A stretch of DNA of 64,000 nt from JABDIY01 sp963751955 (GCA_963751955.1 CAVVWM010000014.1:1-64000), one strand, 5' to 3'; shown: positions 1 to 11,200, numbered from the stretch's first letter. Notes: generated from the letters alone by a model not told the origin. Translations and numbers: made by a program.

Positions 1-2296
1 TCAAGATCCGTGGCGGTAGTTGGGCTCGAGCCAACAACGCCAAACAGGGGATCTCGGTCGAGTTTCCCAGCGGCCACGACTTTGTGGCCCCTGAACTGTT
101 CCCGTATCCGGTTGATGAGTTCGCTCTCAAACATGATTTCAGTGTGTCTCGGGCGATTGTGTCCTGGGATGTGTTCGATCAGGCTGGTTTCGCTGATTAC
201 ACCACCTTCAACGTGCGGGTCCAGAAGAACGGTGTGTTCCATGCCCAGTATCGGGTGAAGGACAAACTCGATGGGACCTGGCGTTCAGAAAACGGGTACG
301 ACACCGGACAGTTCTTCAAAGCCGAAGGCGGCTTCAAATACGGTAGTTGGGACAAGAAGAGTCCTGATGATGGTGACTACACCGATATTGATGATCTTGT
401 TGATCTGGTGAAGGACAATCCATCGGCAGCAACGCTGTGGGAGACCTTTGATGTGCCCAACATCGTTAACTACTGGGCTGTGTCAGCGGTGATCCGTCAC
501 CAGGACCAGGACAACCACAACAAGTACGTCTATTTCGATGAGTTCGGCACCGGAGAGTGGAGCCTTGTGCCCTGGGACCTCGATCTCACGTGGGGTGCGA
601 ATGAGCAGTTTCCGCCCTGCACCGGTGAGTTGATGGTGACCCTGTCGTGCCTCGGCCATCCGTTGTTCGATGTGTTCTGGGATGTCCCGGAGTTCCGGAC
701 CATGTATTTCCGGCGTATCCGGTCTCTGCTTGATGGCCCGCTCGCTCCGCCCCGCATCGAGGACATGAACGCTGCTATTCGTGCCGGTTTGGAAGCTGAC
801 GCCGAGGAGGAACGCCTCGAGTGGGGCGATAACCCGTTGTGGGGCGACAATCTGGACTTCCTTGGTAATGTGCAGGATCGTCGGGACCTCTTCGAGGCCG
901 ATAGTCGGGTGCCCGGCTCACAGCCATGGCACCGGGCATTGTGATCAATGAACTTCATTACAACCCGATCGATGGGTTCCCTGAGTTCCTGGAGTTGTTC
1001 AACACCACCGATGAATGGATCGACCTTTCACTGTGGGAGCTCGATGGGGTCGGCCTCACAATCCCGGGTGGCACCATTGTTGAACCCAACGGTCACATCG
1101 TGTTCACCGATGACCTGCCCCTGTTCCGCTCCGTCCACAACCCTGGGGCTGACTACCTCGTGATCCAGTATCCCGGCGGTTTGAAGGGTGGGGGAGAACT
1201 CATCGAGTTGCGCACCCCCGATGGCACGGTCATCGACTCGGTCGAATACGACGACGTCGATCCCTGGACACCTGTGCCCGACGCAGGTGTCTACTCGCTT
1301 GAACTGACCGGTCCCTCAATTGACAACCACCTGCCGTCGGCTTGGAGTGCTTCGGTGGCCGAGGGCGGCACCCCCGGTCAGATGAACGCCATCGAAGACC
1401 CGGTTGATCCTGTTGATCCTGTTGATCCGGTTGATCCTGTTGATCCTGTTGATCCGGTTGATCCTGTTGATCCGGTTGATCCGGTTGATCCTGTTGATCC
1501 GGTTGATCCGGTTGATCCGGTTGATCCGGTTGATCCGGTTGATCCTGTTGATCCTGTTGATCCTGTTGATCCGGTTGATCCTGTTGATCCGGTTGATCCG
1601 GTTGATCCGGTTGATCCGGTTGATCCGGTTGATCCGGTTGATCCTGTTGATCCTGTTGATCCTGTTGATCCGGTTGATCCGGTTGATCCGGTTGATCCGG
1701 TTGATCCGGTTGATCCGGTTGATCCTGTTGATCCGGTTGATCCGGTTGATCCGGTTGATCCGGTTGATCCGGTTGATCCGGTTGATCCTGTTGACCCTGT
1801 TGATCCGGTTGACCCGGTTGACCCGGTCGATCCAGTTGATCCAGTAGATCCAGTTGACCCTCCGGATACCGGAGAGAACACCATCGCAAACGCTACGACG
1901 CTGGCCGAGATCATGGCTTCGATCGACTACAACCAGGCTGAGCACGAAGACATCCTTCGGTTGTATGCCGCTTTCTTCAACCGTCAACCCGACGCCGCCG
2001 GTGCACGCTATTGGATCGTCGACATCTACGAAGGACTCGGAGCCAACCTCGACATGATCGCAGCCGAGTTCGCTCTCAGCCAAGAGTTCCAAAACACTTA
2101 CGGGTCAGTAAACAACGAGGAATACCTCCGCATTCTTTACCAGAACGTGCTCCTCCGGCCACCAGACACCACAGGTTTCAACTACTGGCTATCACTACTC
2201 CAGAACGGCCAACTCAACCGAGGATCAGTAGTCCGATGGGTCGCCGCCGGCGAAGAATTCCAGACCAGAGTCCAATTCCCCAAACTCACCCCCTAG
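1..2296 (+). CDS. CotH/lamin-tail/PVD-repeat/DUF4214 secreted protein, copy 1 (5' truncated by window, one frameshift)
   Basis: The 5' end lies outside the window. The visible part opens inside the CotH-kinase-like domain, with the RGGSWARANNAKQ segment and later the PWDLDLTWG motif. A second lamin-tail domain (GIVINELHYNP...) follows, then an uninterrupted run of 51 Pro-Val-Asp units, then a C-terminal DUF4214 domain ending at TAG 2294-2296. The reading frame changes near 927, between the CotH and lamin-tail domains, because copy 1 lacks one base that copy 2 has. CotH-family proteins are atypical kinases of spore coats and cellulosomes, and lamin-tail and DUF4214 domains are common in secreted surface proteins. 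Cell-surface location is inferred from the intact sister copies, which have signal peptides. The frame break may be a consensus error. Confidence 0.85.
1400..1858 (+). repeat. 9-bp tandem repeat encoding (PVD)51, copy 1
   Basis: The unit is CCGGTTGAT or CCTGTTGAT, repeated 51 times with no frame break. It encodes a Pro-Val-Asp linker between the second lamin-tail domain and DUF4214. Variation is almost limited to the third base of the proline codon, with a few GAC, GTC and CCA variants at the 3' edge. Such an extended acidic Pro-rich linker is expected to behave as a stiff spacer (inference). Confidence 0.97.
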
Positions 2297-2354
2297 AGCG
2301 CCAGACCCTGGAACAGAAACAGGCAAGACAGCAACAGACTGTCAGGACACCCCG

Positions 2355-2385
2355 GACGCTGGTCGAACTGTCCACGACCAGCGTC
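2355..2385 (+). terminator. Hairpin after CotH copy 1
   Basis: A perfect 11-bp stem (GACGCTGGTCG / CGACCAGCGTC) with a 9-nt loop lies 59 bp after the stop codon of copy 1. There is no U-tract, so a role as terminator or 3' stabiliser is inferred from position. The same hairpin follows copy 3 (11109-11139) and is missing behind copy 2. Confidence 0.5.
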
Positions 2386-2447
2386 AGCCAAGGGGTTCAA
2401 CAGACCGTGTGTGGCCCAACGGCCCTTGCCTGGTGAATCCCGAACTA

Positions 2448-2475
2448 CAGCTGCCAATTCCAATAGTGGCAGCTG
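2448..2475. terminator. Hairpin between convergent CotH copy 1 and phosphoesterase remnant
   Basis: A perfect 9-bp inverted repeat (CAGCTGCCA / TGGCAGCTG) with a 10-nt spacer sits between the end of the CotH gene and the end of the oppositely oriented phosphoesterase remnant. It recurs at 6172-6199 and 11201-11228. Its place between converging genes suggests a bidirectional terminator, although no T-run is present. Confidence 0.45.
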
Positions 2476-2498
2476 AAGCGAATTGTCTTCGGTTCGAG

Positions 2499-2699
2499 CT
2501 ACGAGCAGGTTGCAGATCCGCTGTCGTGAACGGTGCTTCCAGTGTCGAGGAATTGCCAGGAGAACGAGTCCGCAGCCAGATCTAGGGCCAACAGACCGTG
2601 GTGGCCTTCGACGATCTTCTGCGATTCCGGCATCGGTGTTCCTGCTGAACGCAGGCCTGCACCGCCGGTGCCCACCACGAATTGGTGTGTGTTGCCGAA
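2499..2699 (-). pseudogene. 3' remnant of metallophosphoesterase (duplication scar)
   Basis: The minus strand encodes the last ~66 residues (FGNTHQFVVGTGGAGLRSAG onwards, ending SATCS) of the full phosphoesterase at 6223-7560, almost without change. Identity stops abruptly at about 2699, where unrelated sequence leading to the copy 2 start begins. No start, metal-binding motifs or catalytic core remain. It was probably left by the duplication that produced the tandem CotH genes. Confidence 0.85.
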
Positions 2700-2834
2700 T
2701 ACCCGTTGACAGTGGTCGTTTGGACTGGTTGGTGTGGGGGTTTTGCTTGGGTTTGTGGGTTGCTGTCCTCTGGCCGGTTGTTGGTGCTGTTTGCCACGCT
2801 CGGTGGTCAGCTCGTTTCTTTGAGGTGGTTTGGT

Positions 2835-5800
2835 ATGCGAAAGTTCGTGGTGTTTGGTGTGGTTCTTGCGGTGTTTGCTGCGACGGCTGCACCGGTTGGG
2901 GCTGCGACCGGTTCGGTGGTGATCAATGAGATCATGTACAACCCGGCGTCCGATATCGATGGGCACGAGTTTTTGGAGCTTCATAATCCGGGTGATACGG
3001 CGGTCTCGCTCAACGGGATGTCTTTCACTGAGGGTATTGGGGGCACGTTTGGGGATGTCACCCTTGGTGCTGGTGAGTATGTGATTGTGTCGCCGTCGTC
3101 GACGACGAGTCAGAGTGTGTATGGGGTTGCCGCTGTGCTGGAGTACACCGGCAAGATCGGGAACGGTGGGGAGACTGTGACCCTTACTGCTGCGGATGGG
3201 GTCACTGTTGTTGATTCGGTGACCTATACCGATGATCCTCCGTGGCCGTTGTCACCTGATGGGGATGGTCCGTCGTTGGAGTTGATCAACCCTTTGTTCG
3301 ATAATGACGTTGCGGCCAGTTGGGCCGCATCCACGACCCCGACTCCGGGCGCTCAGAACAGTATCTATGGTGATGCACCGGCGGTGCAGTTCGGTCCTGT
3401 CAGTGTTGCTCCCGCGTGGCCCGATGCGAATACTGCTACGACGGTTTCGGTTGATATCAGCGATACCGACAGTGCGACGTTGTTTTATCGGGTGATGTTC
3501 GGTTCTGAGGTTTCGGTTCCGATGTCGAAGTCGGGTTCGATGTTCTCTGCCCAGGTTCCGGGTCAGGCTGCTGGGCTCGCTGGTCCGGTATCGAATCGAG
3601 ACCAGTACTGGGCGCTATGTTGCCGAGTGCTGATGACAGCATCTCGGATCTCGGGTTTGTGGTGAAGAAGCCGGTGACGACGAATCTGCCGACGCTGGAG
3701 TGGTTCATCACTGACGAGGACTATGCGGGTCTTAATTCGGCGGAGTCTCGTGTTGGCTCTGTCGAAATGTTCTTCCCGGCGACTGTGGCCTATGGCGGTG
3801 TTGTGTATACCGGTGTTCAGGTCAAGATCCGTGGCGGCGGCTGGGCTCGAGCCAACAACGCGAAACAGGGGATCTCGGTCGAGTTTCCCAGCGGCCACGA
3901 CTTTGTGACCCCTGAACTGTTCCCGTATCCCGTTGATGAGTTCGCTCTCAAATACAACTCCACTGTGGCCAGGCCGATTGTGTCCTGGGATGTGTTCGAT
4001 CAGGCTGGTTTCGCTGATTACACCACCTTCAACGTGCGGGTGCAGAAGAACGGTGTGTTCCATGCCCAGTATCGGGTGAGGGAGAAACTCGATGGGACCT
4101 GGCGTTCCGAAAACGGGATACGACACCGGACAGTTCTTCAAAGCCGACGGCGGCTTCAAATACCACGACGACAACGGCGGGTTCGACAAGAAGAGTCCTG
4201 ATGATGGTGACTACACCGATATTGATGATCTTGTTGATCTGGTGAAGGACAATCCATCCGCAGCCACGCTGTGGGAGACCTTTGATGTGCCCAACATCGT
4301 GAACTACTGGGCTGTGTCAGCGGTGATCCGTCACCAGGACCAGGACAACCACAACAAGTACGTCTATTTCGATGAGTTCGGCACGGGAGAGTGGAGCCTT
4401 GTGCCCTGGGATCTCGATCACACGTGGGGTTCCAACGGCAACACGCCCTGCACCGGGAAATCCATGGTGACCCTGTCGTGCCTCGGCCATCCGTTGTTCG
4501 ATGTGTTCTGGGATGTCCCGGAGTTCCGGACCATGTATTTCCGGCGTATCCGGTCTCTGCTTGATGGCCCGCTCGCTCCGCCCCGGATCGAGGACATGAA
4601 CACTGTTATTCGTGCCGGTTTGGAAGCTGACGCCGAGGAGGAACGCCTCGAGTGGGGCGATAACCCGTTGTGGGGTCGACGATCTGGACTTCCTTGGTAA
4701 GGTGCAGGATCGTCGGGACCTCTTCGAGGCCGATAGTCGGGTGCCCGGCTCACAGCCAGCGGCACCGGGCATTGTGATCAATGAACTTCATTACAACCCG
4801 ATCGATGGGTTCCCTGAGTTCCTGGAGTTGTTCAACACCACCGATGAATGGATCGACCTTTCACTGTGGGAGCTCGATGGGGTCGGCCTCACAATCCCGG
4901 GTGGCACCATTGTTGAACCCAACGGTCACATCGTGTTCACCGATGACCTGCCCCTGTTCCGCTCCGTCCACAACCCTGGTGCTGACTACCTGGTGGTCCA
5001 GTATCCCGGCGGTTTGAAGGGTGGGGGAGAACTCATCGAGTTGCGCACCCCTGATGGCACGGTCATCGACTCGGTCGAATACGACGACGTCGATCCCTGG
5101 ACACCTGTGCCCGACGCAGGTGTCTACTCGCTTGAACTGACCGGTCCCTCAATTGACAACCACCTGCCGTCGGCTTGGAGTGCTTCGGTGGCCGAGGGCG
5201 GCACCCCCGGTCAGATGAACGCCATCGAAGACCCGGTTGATCCGGTTGATCCGGTTGATCCGGTTGATCCGGTTGATCCTGTTGATCCTGTTGATCCTGT
5301 TGATCCGGTTGATCCGGTTGATCCGGTTGATCCGGTTGATCCGGTTGATCCGGTTGATCCTGTTGATCCGGTTGATCCGGTTGATCCTGTTGATCCGGTT
5401 GATCCGGTTGATCCGGTTGATCCTGTTGATCCGGTTGATCCGGTTGATCCGGTTGATCCGTTGATGTTGATCCGGTTGATCCGGTTGATCCGGTTGATCC
5501 GTTGATCCTGTTGATCCGGTTGATCCTGTTGATCCGGTTGATCCGGTTGATCCGGTTGATCCGGTTGATCCTGTTGACCCTGTTGATCCGGTTGATCCGG
5601 TTGATCCCGGTCGATCCGGTTGATCGGTCGACCAGTAGATCCAGTTGACCCTCCGGATACCGGAGAGAACACCATCGCAAACGCTACGACGCTGGCCGAG
5701 ATCATGGCTTCGATCGACTACAACCAGGCTGAGCACGAAGACGTCCTTCGGTTGTATGCGGCTTTCTTCAACCGTCAACCCGACGCCGCTGGTGCACGCT

Positions 5801-6088
5801 ATTGGATCGTCGACATCTATGAAGGACTCGGAGCCAACCTCGACATGATCGCAGCCGAGTTCGCTCTCAGCCAAGAGTTCCAGAACACCTACGGGTCAGT
5901 GAACAACGAGGAATACCTCCGCATTCTTTACCAGAACGTGCTCCTCCGGCCACCAGACACCACAGGTTTCAACTACTGGCTATCACTACTCCAGAACGGC
6001 CAACTCAACCGAGGATCAGTAGTCCGATGGGTCGCCGCCGGCGAAGAATTCCAGACGCAGAGTCCAATTCCCCAAACTCACCCCCTAG
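2835..6088 (+). CDS. CotH/lamin-tail/PVD-repeat/DUF4214 secreted protein, copy 2 (multiple frameshifts)
   Basis: The start is the ATG at 2835 behind a GAGGTGG ribosome-binding site; it gives a clear signal peptide (MRKFVVFGVVLAVFAATAAP). The order is lamin-tail domain 1, CotH-like domain (PWDLDHTWG near 4410), lamin-tail domain 2 from about 4770, PVD repeats, and DUF4214 ending at the TAG 6086-6088. Compared with copy 3 there are extra bases near 3570 and 3600, near 4117, near 4676, at several places in the repeat, and near 6055, so no single frame spans the gene. Either this copy is decaying or the near-identical repeats were poorly resolved in the assembly. Confidence 0.8.
5233..5649 (+). 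repeat. 9-bp PVD-coding tandem repeat, copy 2 (frame-disrupted)
   Basis: About 46 units of GTTGATCC(G/T). The array is broken near 5458-5505 by short units such as GTTGATCCGTTGATG, and again near 5605-5637 by a CCCGG and a GATCGGTCGACCAG variant. Reading frame is lost and regained across these points. Length differs from copy 1 (459 bp) and equals copy 3 (417 bp). Confidence 0.95.
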
Positions 6089-6171
6089 AGCGCCAGACCC
6101 TGGAACAGAAACAGGCAAGACAACAGACCGTGTGTGCGCCCAATGGCCCTTGCCTGGTGAATCCCGAACTA

Positions 6172-6199
6172 CAGCTGCCAATTCCAATAGTGGCAGCTG
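6172..6199. terminator. Hairpin between convergent CotH copy 2 and metallophosphoesterase
   Basis: The 9-bp inverted repeat CAGCTGCCA / TGGCAGCTG, identical to 2448-2475, lies 24 bp beyond the stop of the complete phosphoesterase gene. It could end transcription from both directions. Confidence 0.45.
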
Positions 6200-6222
6200 A
6201 AGCGAATTGTCTTCGGTTCGAG

Positions 6223-7560
6223 CTACGAGCAGGTTGCAGATCCGCTGTCGTGAACGGTGCTTCCAGTGTCGAGGAATTGCCAGGAGAACGAGTCCGCAGC
6301 CAGATCTAGGGCCAACAGACCGTGGTGGCCTTCGACGATCTTCTGCGATTCCGGCATCGGTGTTCCTGCTGAACGCAGGCCTGCACCGCCGGTGCCCACC
6401 ACGAATTGGTGTGTGTTGCCGAACTTGAGGTGTTCATAGATGTGTTCATGGCCGGTGAGGAGGACATCCACGTCGGCGTCGACGACTATCTGGTGCAGAA
6501 CCTCGGCGTGGCCCTGGCGGTCGTAGTTGGACGACACCCGATAGGGGCGGTGCATGGCAACCGCGGTGCACAGGGGCGCTGTGGCCAGTTGGGACTGCAG
6601 CCATTGTTGTTGGGGATCGTTGGCACCGCAGCCGCCGATGAGATCGCATTCGGTATCGAGCACGATGAGTTTCCACGGTCCGAGTTGGGTTGTGTAGTAG
6701 GTGTCGGTACGCCCGAAGAATTGTTTCCAGCCCGCCGCGTCCGGCGTATGGTACTCATGATTTCCCGAGACCGGGATCACACGATCGAGCACGGCTCGGA
6801 ACGGTTCGCCAAAGCACTCCTGAATCTCGCTGAGAGTTCCATCGGGGTAGGCAATGTCGCCGACCGCAACGAGCTGACCCTCAAGAGTCTCAGCAAGGTT
6901 TCCTACTCGCTGAGCAGCATCGTCATTGCATTGACCAATGTCGGCCGTCGCAAGAAGTCGTGTGGCTGTGCCTTGTCCGTTCGTGGTCGACGTGGGGGTC
7001 GAGGTCGTGCTTGGTGCGGCGGCAGTGGTGGATGTCTGTGCAGGGGCGCTGGTCGTACTGGTCGATGTCACCGGAGTGGTCGAGCTAGGCGCTGTCTTCA
7101 AGATCGTTGTTTCCGCAGAAGAAGTTGTTCCCCGAGTCTCGGGAGGTGACGTCGTCGAGTTGTTGGAGGTTGACGAATTCTCCGTGATGGCCACGCCGGC
7201 CGCTGTGGTCGCCGGCAGTCGCGCTGTGGTCGAGGCAGTCGGAGCAACGATCGCCGAGGAAGTCGCCGGGGTGTCAACCGGATTTGTTGTCCCGGCACCC
7301 CCGTTGCCAGTAGACCCCCAGACACCATCAGCGGGAGATGGCGACCCAAATCCTCGTTCGGGCACGGATACTGCTGGATCGGAAGTGGAGTCTGCGACTG
7401 TGTCGGCGGCCTCCTCGTCCATGAACGGAAGAGGTCCACTCGCGACAATCACTGGATCCGGGGACACTGAAGCCACGAGCAATACCGCGGCGACCAGACC
7501 AACGATGATCAGGGCGGTCGGAGCAATCTCTCAGCGCGTTGAAAGGAAACGGCGGGCCAT
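6223..7560 (-). CDS. Secreted/anchored calcineurin-like metallophosphoesterase (in-frame TGA near N-terminus)
   Basis: The family hydrolyses phosphate esters with a dinuclear metal centre. The motifs are visible in order: VGDIAYPDG, GNHEYH, AMHRPY and GHEHIYEH. They follow a Ser/Thr/Ala-rich linker of roughly 100 residues that probably spans the cell wall. The ATG at 7560 gives MARRFLSTR, then an in-frame TGA (7531-7533), then a hydrophobic anchor (EIAPTALIIVGLVAAVLLVA) in the same frame. The TGA is probably a nonsense change or base error inside a signal anchor; otherwise translation would have to begin at the TTG at 7482. The gene converges on CotH copy 2 and is divergent from copy 3. It is the intact parent of the remnants at 2499-2699 and 11252-11322. 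Confidence 0.85.
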
Positions 7561-7649
7561 ACGCGAACATCGACCGACTTGCGAGGGGTCTTGAGCAACG
7601 GCCCTCACTTCTAGGTCCCCTTTCAGGGGGAGCGTTCCACGCAGGTTCC

Positions 7650-7800
7650 GAGCATTGCCGGGGCCTGCGTGTTCAGTTTTGGGGGTCTTGGTTCGTGGTT
7701 GGGCTGCTTGCCTTATGTGGCGGGGGCCGCTGTGCTCAGTCGGTTGGTTGGTTTGGGTGTGACACTCGCTAGGCAACTGGTTTCTTTGAGGTGGTTTGGT
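7650..7800 (+). promoter_or_regulatory. Upstream region of CotH copy 3, repeated ahead of copy 4
   Basis: From GAGCATTGCC to the start codon this 151-bp leader is collinear with 11327-11477 and nearly identical (constant offset of 3677 bp). It ends with CTTTGAGGTGGTTTGGT, whose GAGGTGG is a plausible ribosome-binding site 8-9 bases before the ATG. Copy 2 has a different upstream sequence but shares the last ~25 bases. No clear -35/-10 pair could be assigned. The conserved leader probably contains the shared promoter. Confidence 0.5.
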
Positions 7801-10800
7801 ATGCGAAAGTTCGTGGTGTTTGGTGTGGTTCTTGCGGTGTTTGCTGTGACGGCTGCACCGGTTGGGGCTGCGACCGGTTCGGTGGTGATCAATGAGATCA
7901 TGTACAACCCGGCGTCCGATGTTGATGGGCACGAGTTTTTGGAGCTTCATAATCCGGGTGATACGGCGGTCTCGCTCAACGGGATGTCTTTCACTGAGGG
8001 TATTGGGGGCACGTTTGGGGATGTCACCCTTGGTGCTGGTGAGTATGTGATTGTGTCGCCGTCGTCGACGACGAGTCAGAGTGTGTATGGGGTTGCGGCT
8101 GTGCTGGAGTACACCGGCAAGATCGGGAACGGTGGGGAGACTGTGACCCTTACTGCTGCGGATGGGGTCACTGTTGTTGATTCGGTGACCTATACCGATG
8201 ATCCTCCGTGGCCGTTGTCACCTGATGGGGATGGTCCGTCGTTGGAGTTGATCAACCCTTTGTTCGATAATGACGTTGCGGCCAGTTGGGCCGCATCCAC
8301 GACCCCGACTCCGGGCGCTCAGAACAGTATCTATGGTGATGCACCGGCGGTGCAGTTCGGTCCTGTCAGTGTTGCTCCCGCGTGGCCCGATGCGAATACT
8401 GCTACGACGGTTTCGGTTGATATCAGCGATACCGACAGTGCGACGTTGTTTTATCGGGTGATGTTCGGTTCTGAGGTTTCGGTTCCGATGTCGAAGTCGG
8501 GTTCGATGTTCTCTGCCCAGGTTCCGGGTCAGGCTGCTGGGTCGCTGGTCCGGTATCGGATCGAGACCAACACGGGCGCCACTTTGCCGAGTGACGATGA
8601 CAGCATCTCGGATCTCGGGTTTGTGGTGAAGAAGCCGGTGACGACGAATCTGCCGACCTTGGAGTGGTTCATCACTGACGAGGACTATGCGGGTCTTAAT
8701 TCGGCGGAGTCTCGTGTTGGCTCTGTCGAAATGTTCTTCCCGGCGACTGTGGCCTATGGCGGTATTGTCTATACCGGTGTTCAGGTCAAGATCCGTGGCG
8801 GTAGTTGGGCTCGAGCCAACAACGCCAAACAGGGGATCTCGGTCGAGTTTCCCAGCGGCCACGACTTTGTGGCCCCTGAACTGTTCCCGTATCCCGTTGA
8901 TGAGTTCGCTCTCAAACATGATTTCAGTGTGTCTCGGGCGATTGTGTCCTGGGATGTGTTCGATCAGGCTGGTTTCGCTGATTACACCACCTTCAAGGTG
9001 CGGGTCCAGAAGAACGGTGTGTTCCATGCCCAGTATCGGGTGAAAGACAAACTCGATGGGACCTGGCGATCCGAACAGGGATACGACACCGGACAGTTCT
9101 TCAAAGCCGACGGCGGCTTCAAATACGAATACGGCGACAACGGCGGTTTCGATAAGAAGAGCCCCGACGACGGCGACTACACCGATATTGATGATCTCGT
9201 GGATCTGGTGAAGGACAATCCTTCGGCAGCGGTGTTGTGGGAGACCTTTGATGTGCCCAACATCGTTAACTACTGGGCTGTGTCAGCGGTGATCCGCCAC
9301 CAAGACCAGGATTACCACAATTGGTACATCTACTTCGATGAGTTCGGCACCGGAGAGTGGAGCCTTGTGCCCTGGGATCTCGATCACACGTGGGGTTCCA
9401 ACGGTAACGAACCATGCCGTGGACAGTCGATGGTCACGTTGAGCTGCCTGGAAAATCCGTTGTTCGATGTGTTCTGGGATGTCCCGGAGTTCCGGACCAT
9501 GTATTTCCGGCGTATCCGGTCTCTGCTTGATGGCCCGCTCGCTCCGCCCCGGATCGAGAACCTCAACGCCGCCATCCGTGCCGGTTTGGAAGCTGACGCC
9601 GAGGAAGAACGCCTCGAGTGGGGCGAGAACCCGCTGTGGGGCGATGATCTGGACTTCCTTGGTAACGTGCAGGATCGTCGGGACCTCTTCGAGGCCGATA
9701 GTCGGGTGCCCGGCTCACAGCCAGTCGGCACCGGGCATTGTGATCAATGAACTTCATTACAACCCGATCGATGGGTTCCCTGAGTTCCTGGAGTTGTTCA
9801 ACACCACCGATGAATGGATCGACCTTTCACTTTGGGAGTTGGACGGCACCGGGCTCACGATCCCGGGTGGCACCATTGTTGAACCCAACGGTCACATCGT
9901 GTTCACCGATGACCTGCCCCTGTTCCGCTCCGTCCACAACCCTGGGGCTGACTACCTCGTGGTCCAGTATCCCGGCGGTCTCAAAGGCGGAGGAGAACTC
10001 ATCGAGTTGCGCACCCCCGATGGCACGGTCATCGACTCGGTCGAATACGACGACGTCGATCCCTGGACACCTGTGCCCGACGCAGGTGTCTACTCGCTTG
10101 AACTGACCGGTCCCTCAATTGACAACCACCTGCCGTCGGCTTGGAGTGCTTCGGTGGCCGAGGGCGGCACCCCCGGTCAGATGAACGCCATCGAAGACCC
10201 GGTTGATCCTGTTGATCCGGTTGATCCGGTTGATCCGGTTGATCCGGTTGATCCGGTTGATCCTGTTGATCCTGTTGATCCGGTTGATCCGGTTGATCCG
10301 GTTGATCCTGTTGATCCGTGTTGATCCGGTTGATCCGGTTGATCCTGTTGATCCTGTTGATCCTGTTGATCCGGTTGATCCGGTTGATCCGGTTGATCCG
10401 GTTGATCCGTGTTGATCCTGTTGATCCTGTTGATCCTGTTGATCCTGTTGATCCGGTTGATCCGGTTGATCCTGTTGATCCTGTTGATCCGGTTGATCCG
10501 GTTGATCCGGTTGATCCGGTTGATCCTGTTGATCCGGTTGATCCGGTTGATCCTGTTGATCCGGTTGATCCTGTTGATCCCGGTCGACCCGGTCGATCCA
10601 GTAGATCCAGTTGACCCTCCGGATACCGGAGAGAACACCATCGCAAACGCTACGACGCTGGCCGAGATCATGGCTTCGATCGACTACAACCAGGCTGAGC
10701 ACGAAGACATCCTCCGGTTGTATGCCGCTTTCTTCAACCGTCAACCCGACGCCGCCGGTGCACGCTATTGGATCGTCGACATCTACGAAGGACTCGGAGC

Positions 10801-11053
10801 CAACCTCGACATGATCGCAGCCGAGTTCGCTCTCAGCCAAGAGTTCCAAAACACCTACGGGTCAGTAAACAACGAGGAATACCTCCGCATTCTTTACCAG
10901 AACGTGCTCCTCCGGCCACCAGACACCACCGGTTTCAACTACTGGCTATCACTACTCCAGAACGGCCAACTCAACCGAGGATCAGTAGTCCGATGGGTCG
11001 CCGCCGGCGAAGAATTCCAGACCAGAGTCCAATTCCCCAAACTCACCCCCTAG
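7801..11053 (+). CDS. CotH/lamin-tail/PVD-repeat/DUF4214 secreted protein, copy 3 (frameshifts late in gene)
   Basis: The ATG at 7801 behind GAGGTGG gives a signal peptide (residues ~1-25). Lamin-tail domain 1 covers ~26-170, a linker follows, and the CotH-kinase-like domain covers ~283-600 (RGGSWARANN; VPWDLDHTWG near residue 522). About 650 codons are intact. An extra base near 9724 shifts the frame before lamin-tail domain 2. Further +1 changes lie at about 10318, 10408 and 10580 in the PVD repeat, after which DUF4214 is open to the TAG at 11051-11053. DUF4214 is a short domain often found at the C-terminus of secreted or S-layer-like proteins. This is the best-preserved N-terminal half of the array. 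Confidence 0.85.
10199..10615 (+). repeat. 9-bp PVD-coding tandem repeat, copy 3 (frame-disrupted)
   Basis: About 46 units of GTTGATCC(G/T). Two units carry an extra T (GATCCGTGTTGATC at about 10318 and 10408) and one an extra C (GATCCCGGTCGAC near 10580). The three +1 changes sum to +3, so the frame entering and leaving the repeat is the same. Confidence 0.95.
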
Positions 11054-11108
11054 AGCGCCAGACCCTGGAACAGAAACAGGCAAGGCAGCAACAGACTGTC
11101 AACACCCG

Positions 11109-11139
11109 GACGCTGGTCGAACTGTCCACGACCAGCGTC
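11109..11139 (+). terminator. Hairpin after CotH copy 3
   Basis: This is the same perfect 11-bp stem (GACGCTGGTCG / CGACCAGCGTC) and loop as at 2355-2385, 56 bp past the stop of copy 3. Confidence 0.5.
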
Positions 11140-11200
11140 AGCCAGGGGTACAACAGACCGTGTGTGGCCCAACGGCCCTTGCCTGGTGAATCCCGAACTA

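Noticed and set aside
1400..1858. CRISPR-like short repeats
   Set aside because: The 9-bp units are contiguous and coding; no spacers.
1378..1914. Long antisense and alternate-frame ORFs over the PVD repeats (poly Gly-Ser-Thr, Ile-Asn-Arg, Leu-Ile-Arg, Asp-Gln-Pro peptides)
   Set aside because: A 9-bp repeat without stops is open in most frames. These peptides are simple shadows of the repeat and the sense frame has flanking real domains.
7531..7533. Selenocysteine codon in the phosphoesterase
   Set aside because: The TGA lies before the membrane anchor, not at an active site, and no SECIS-like element or selenium gene is seen.
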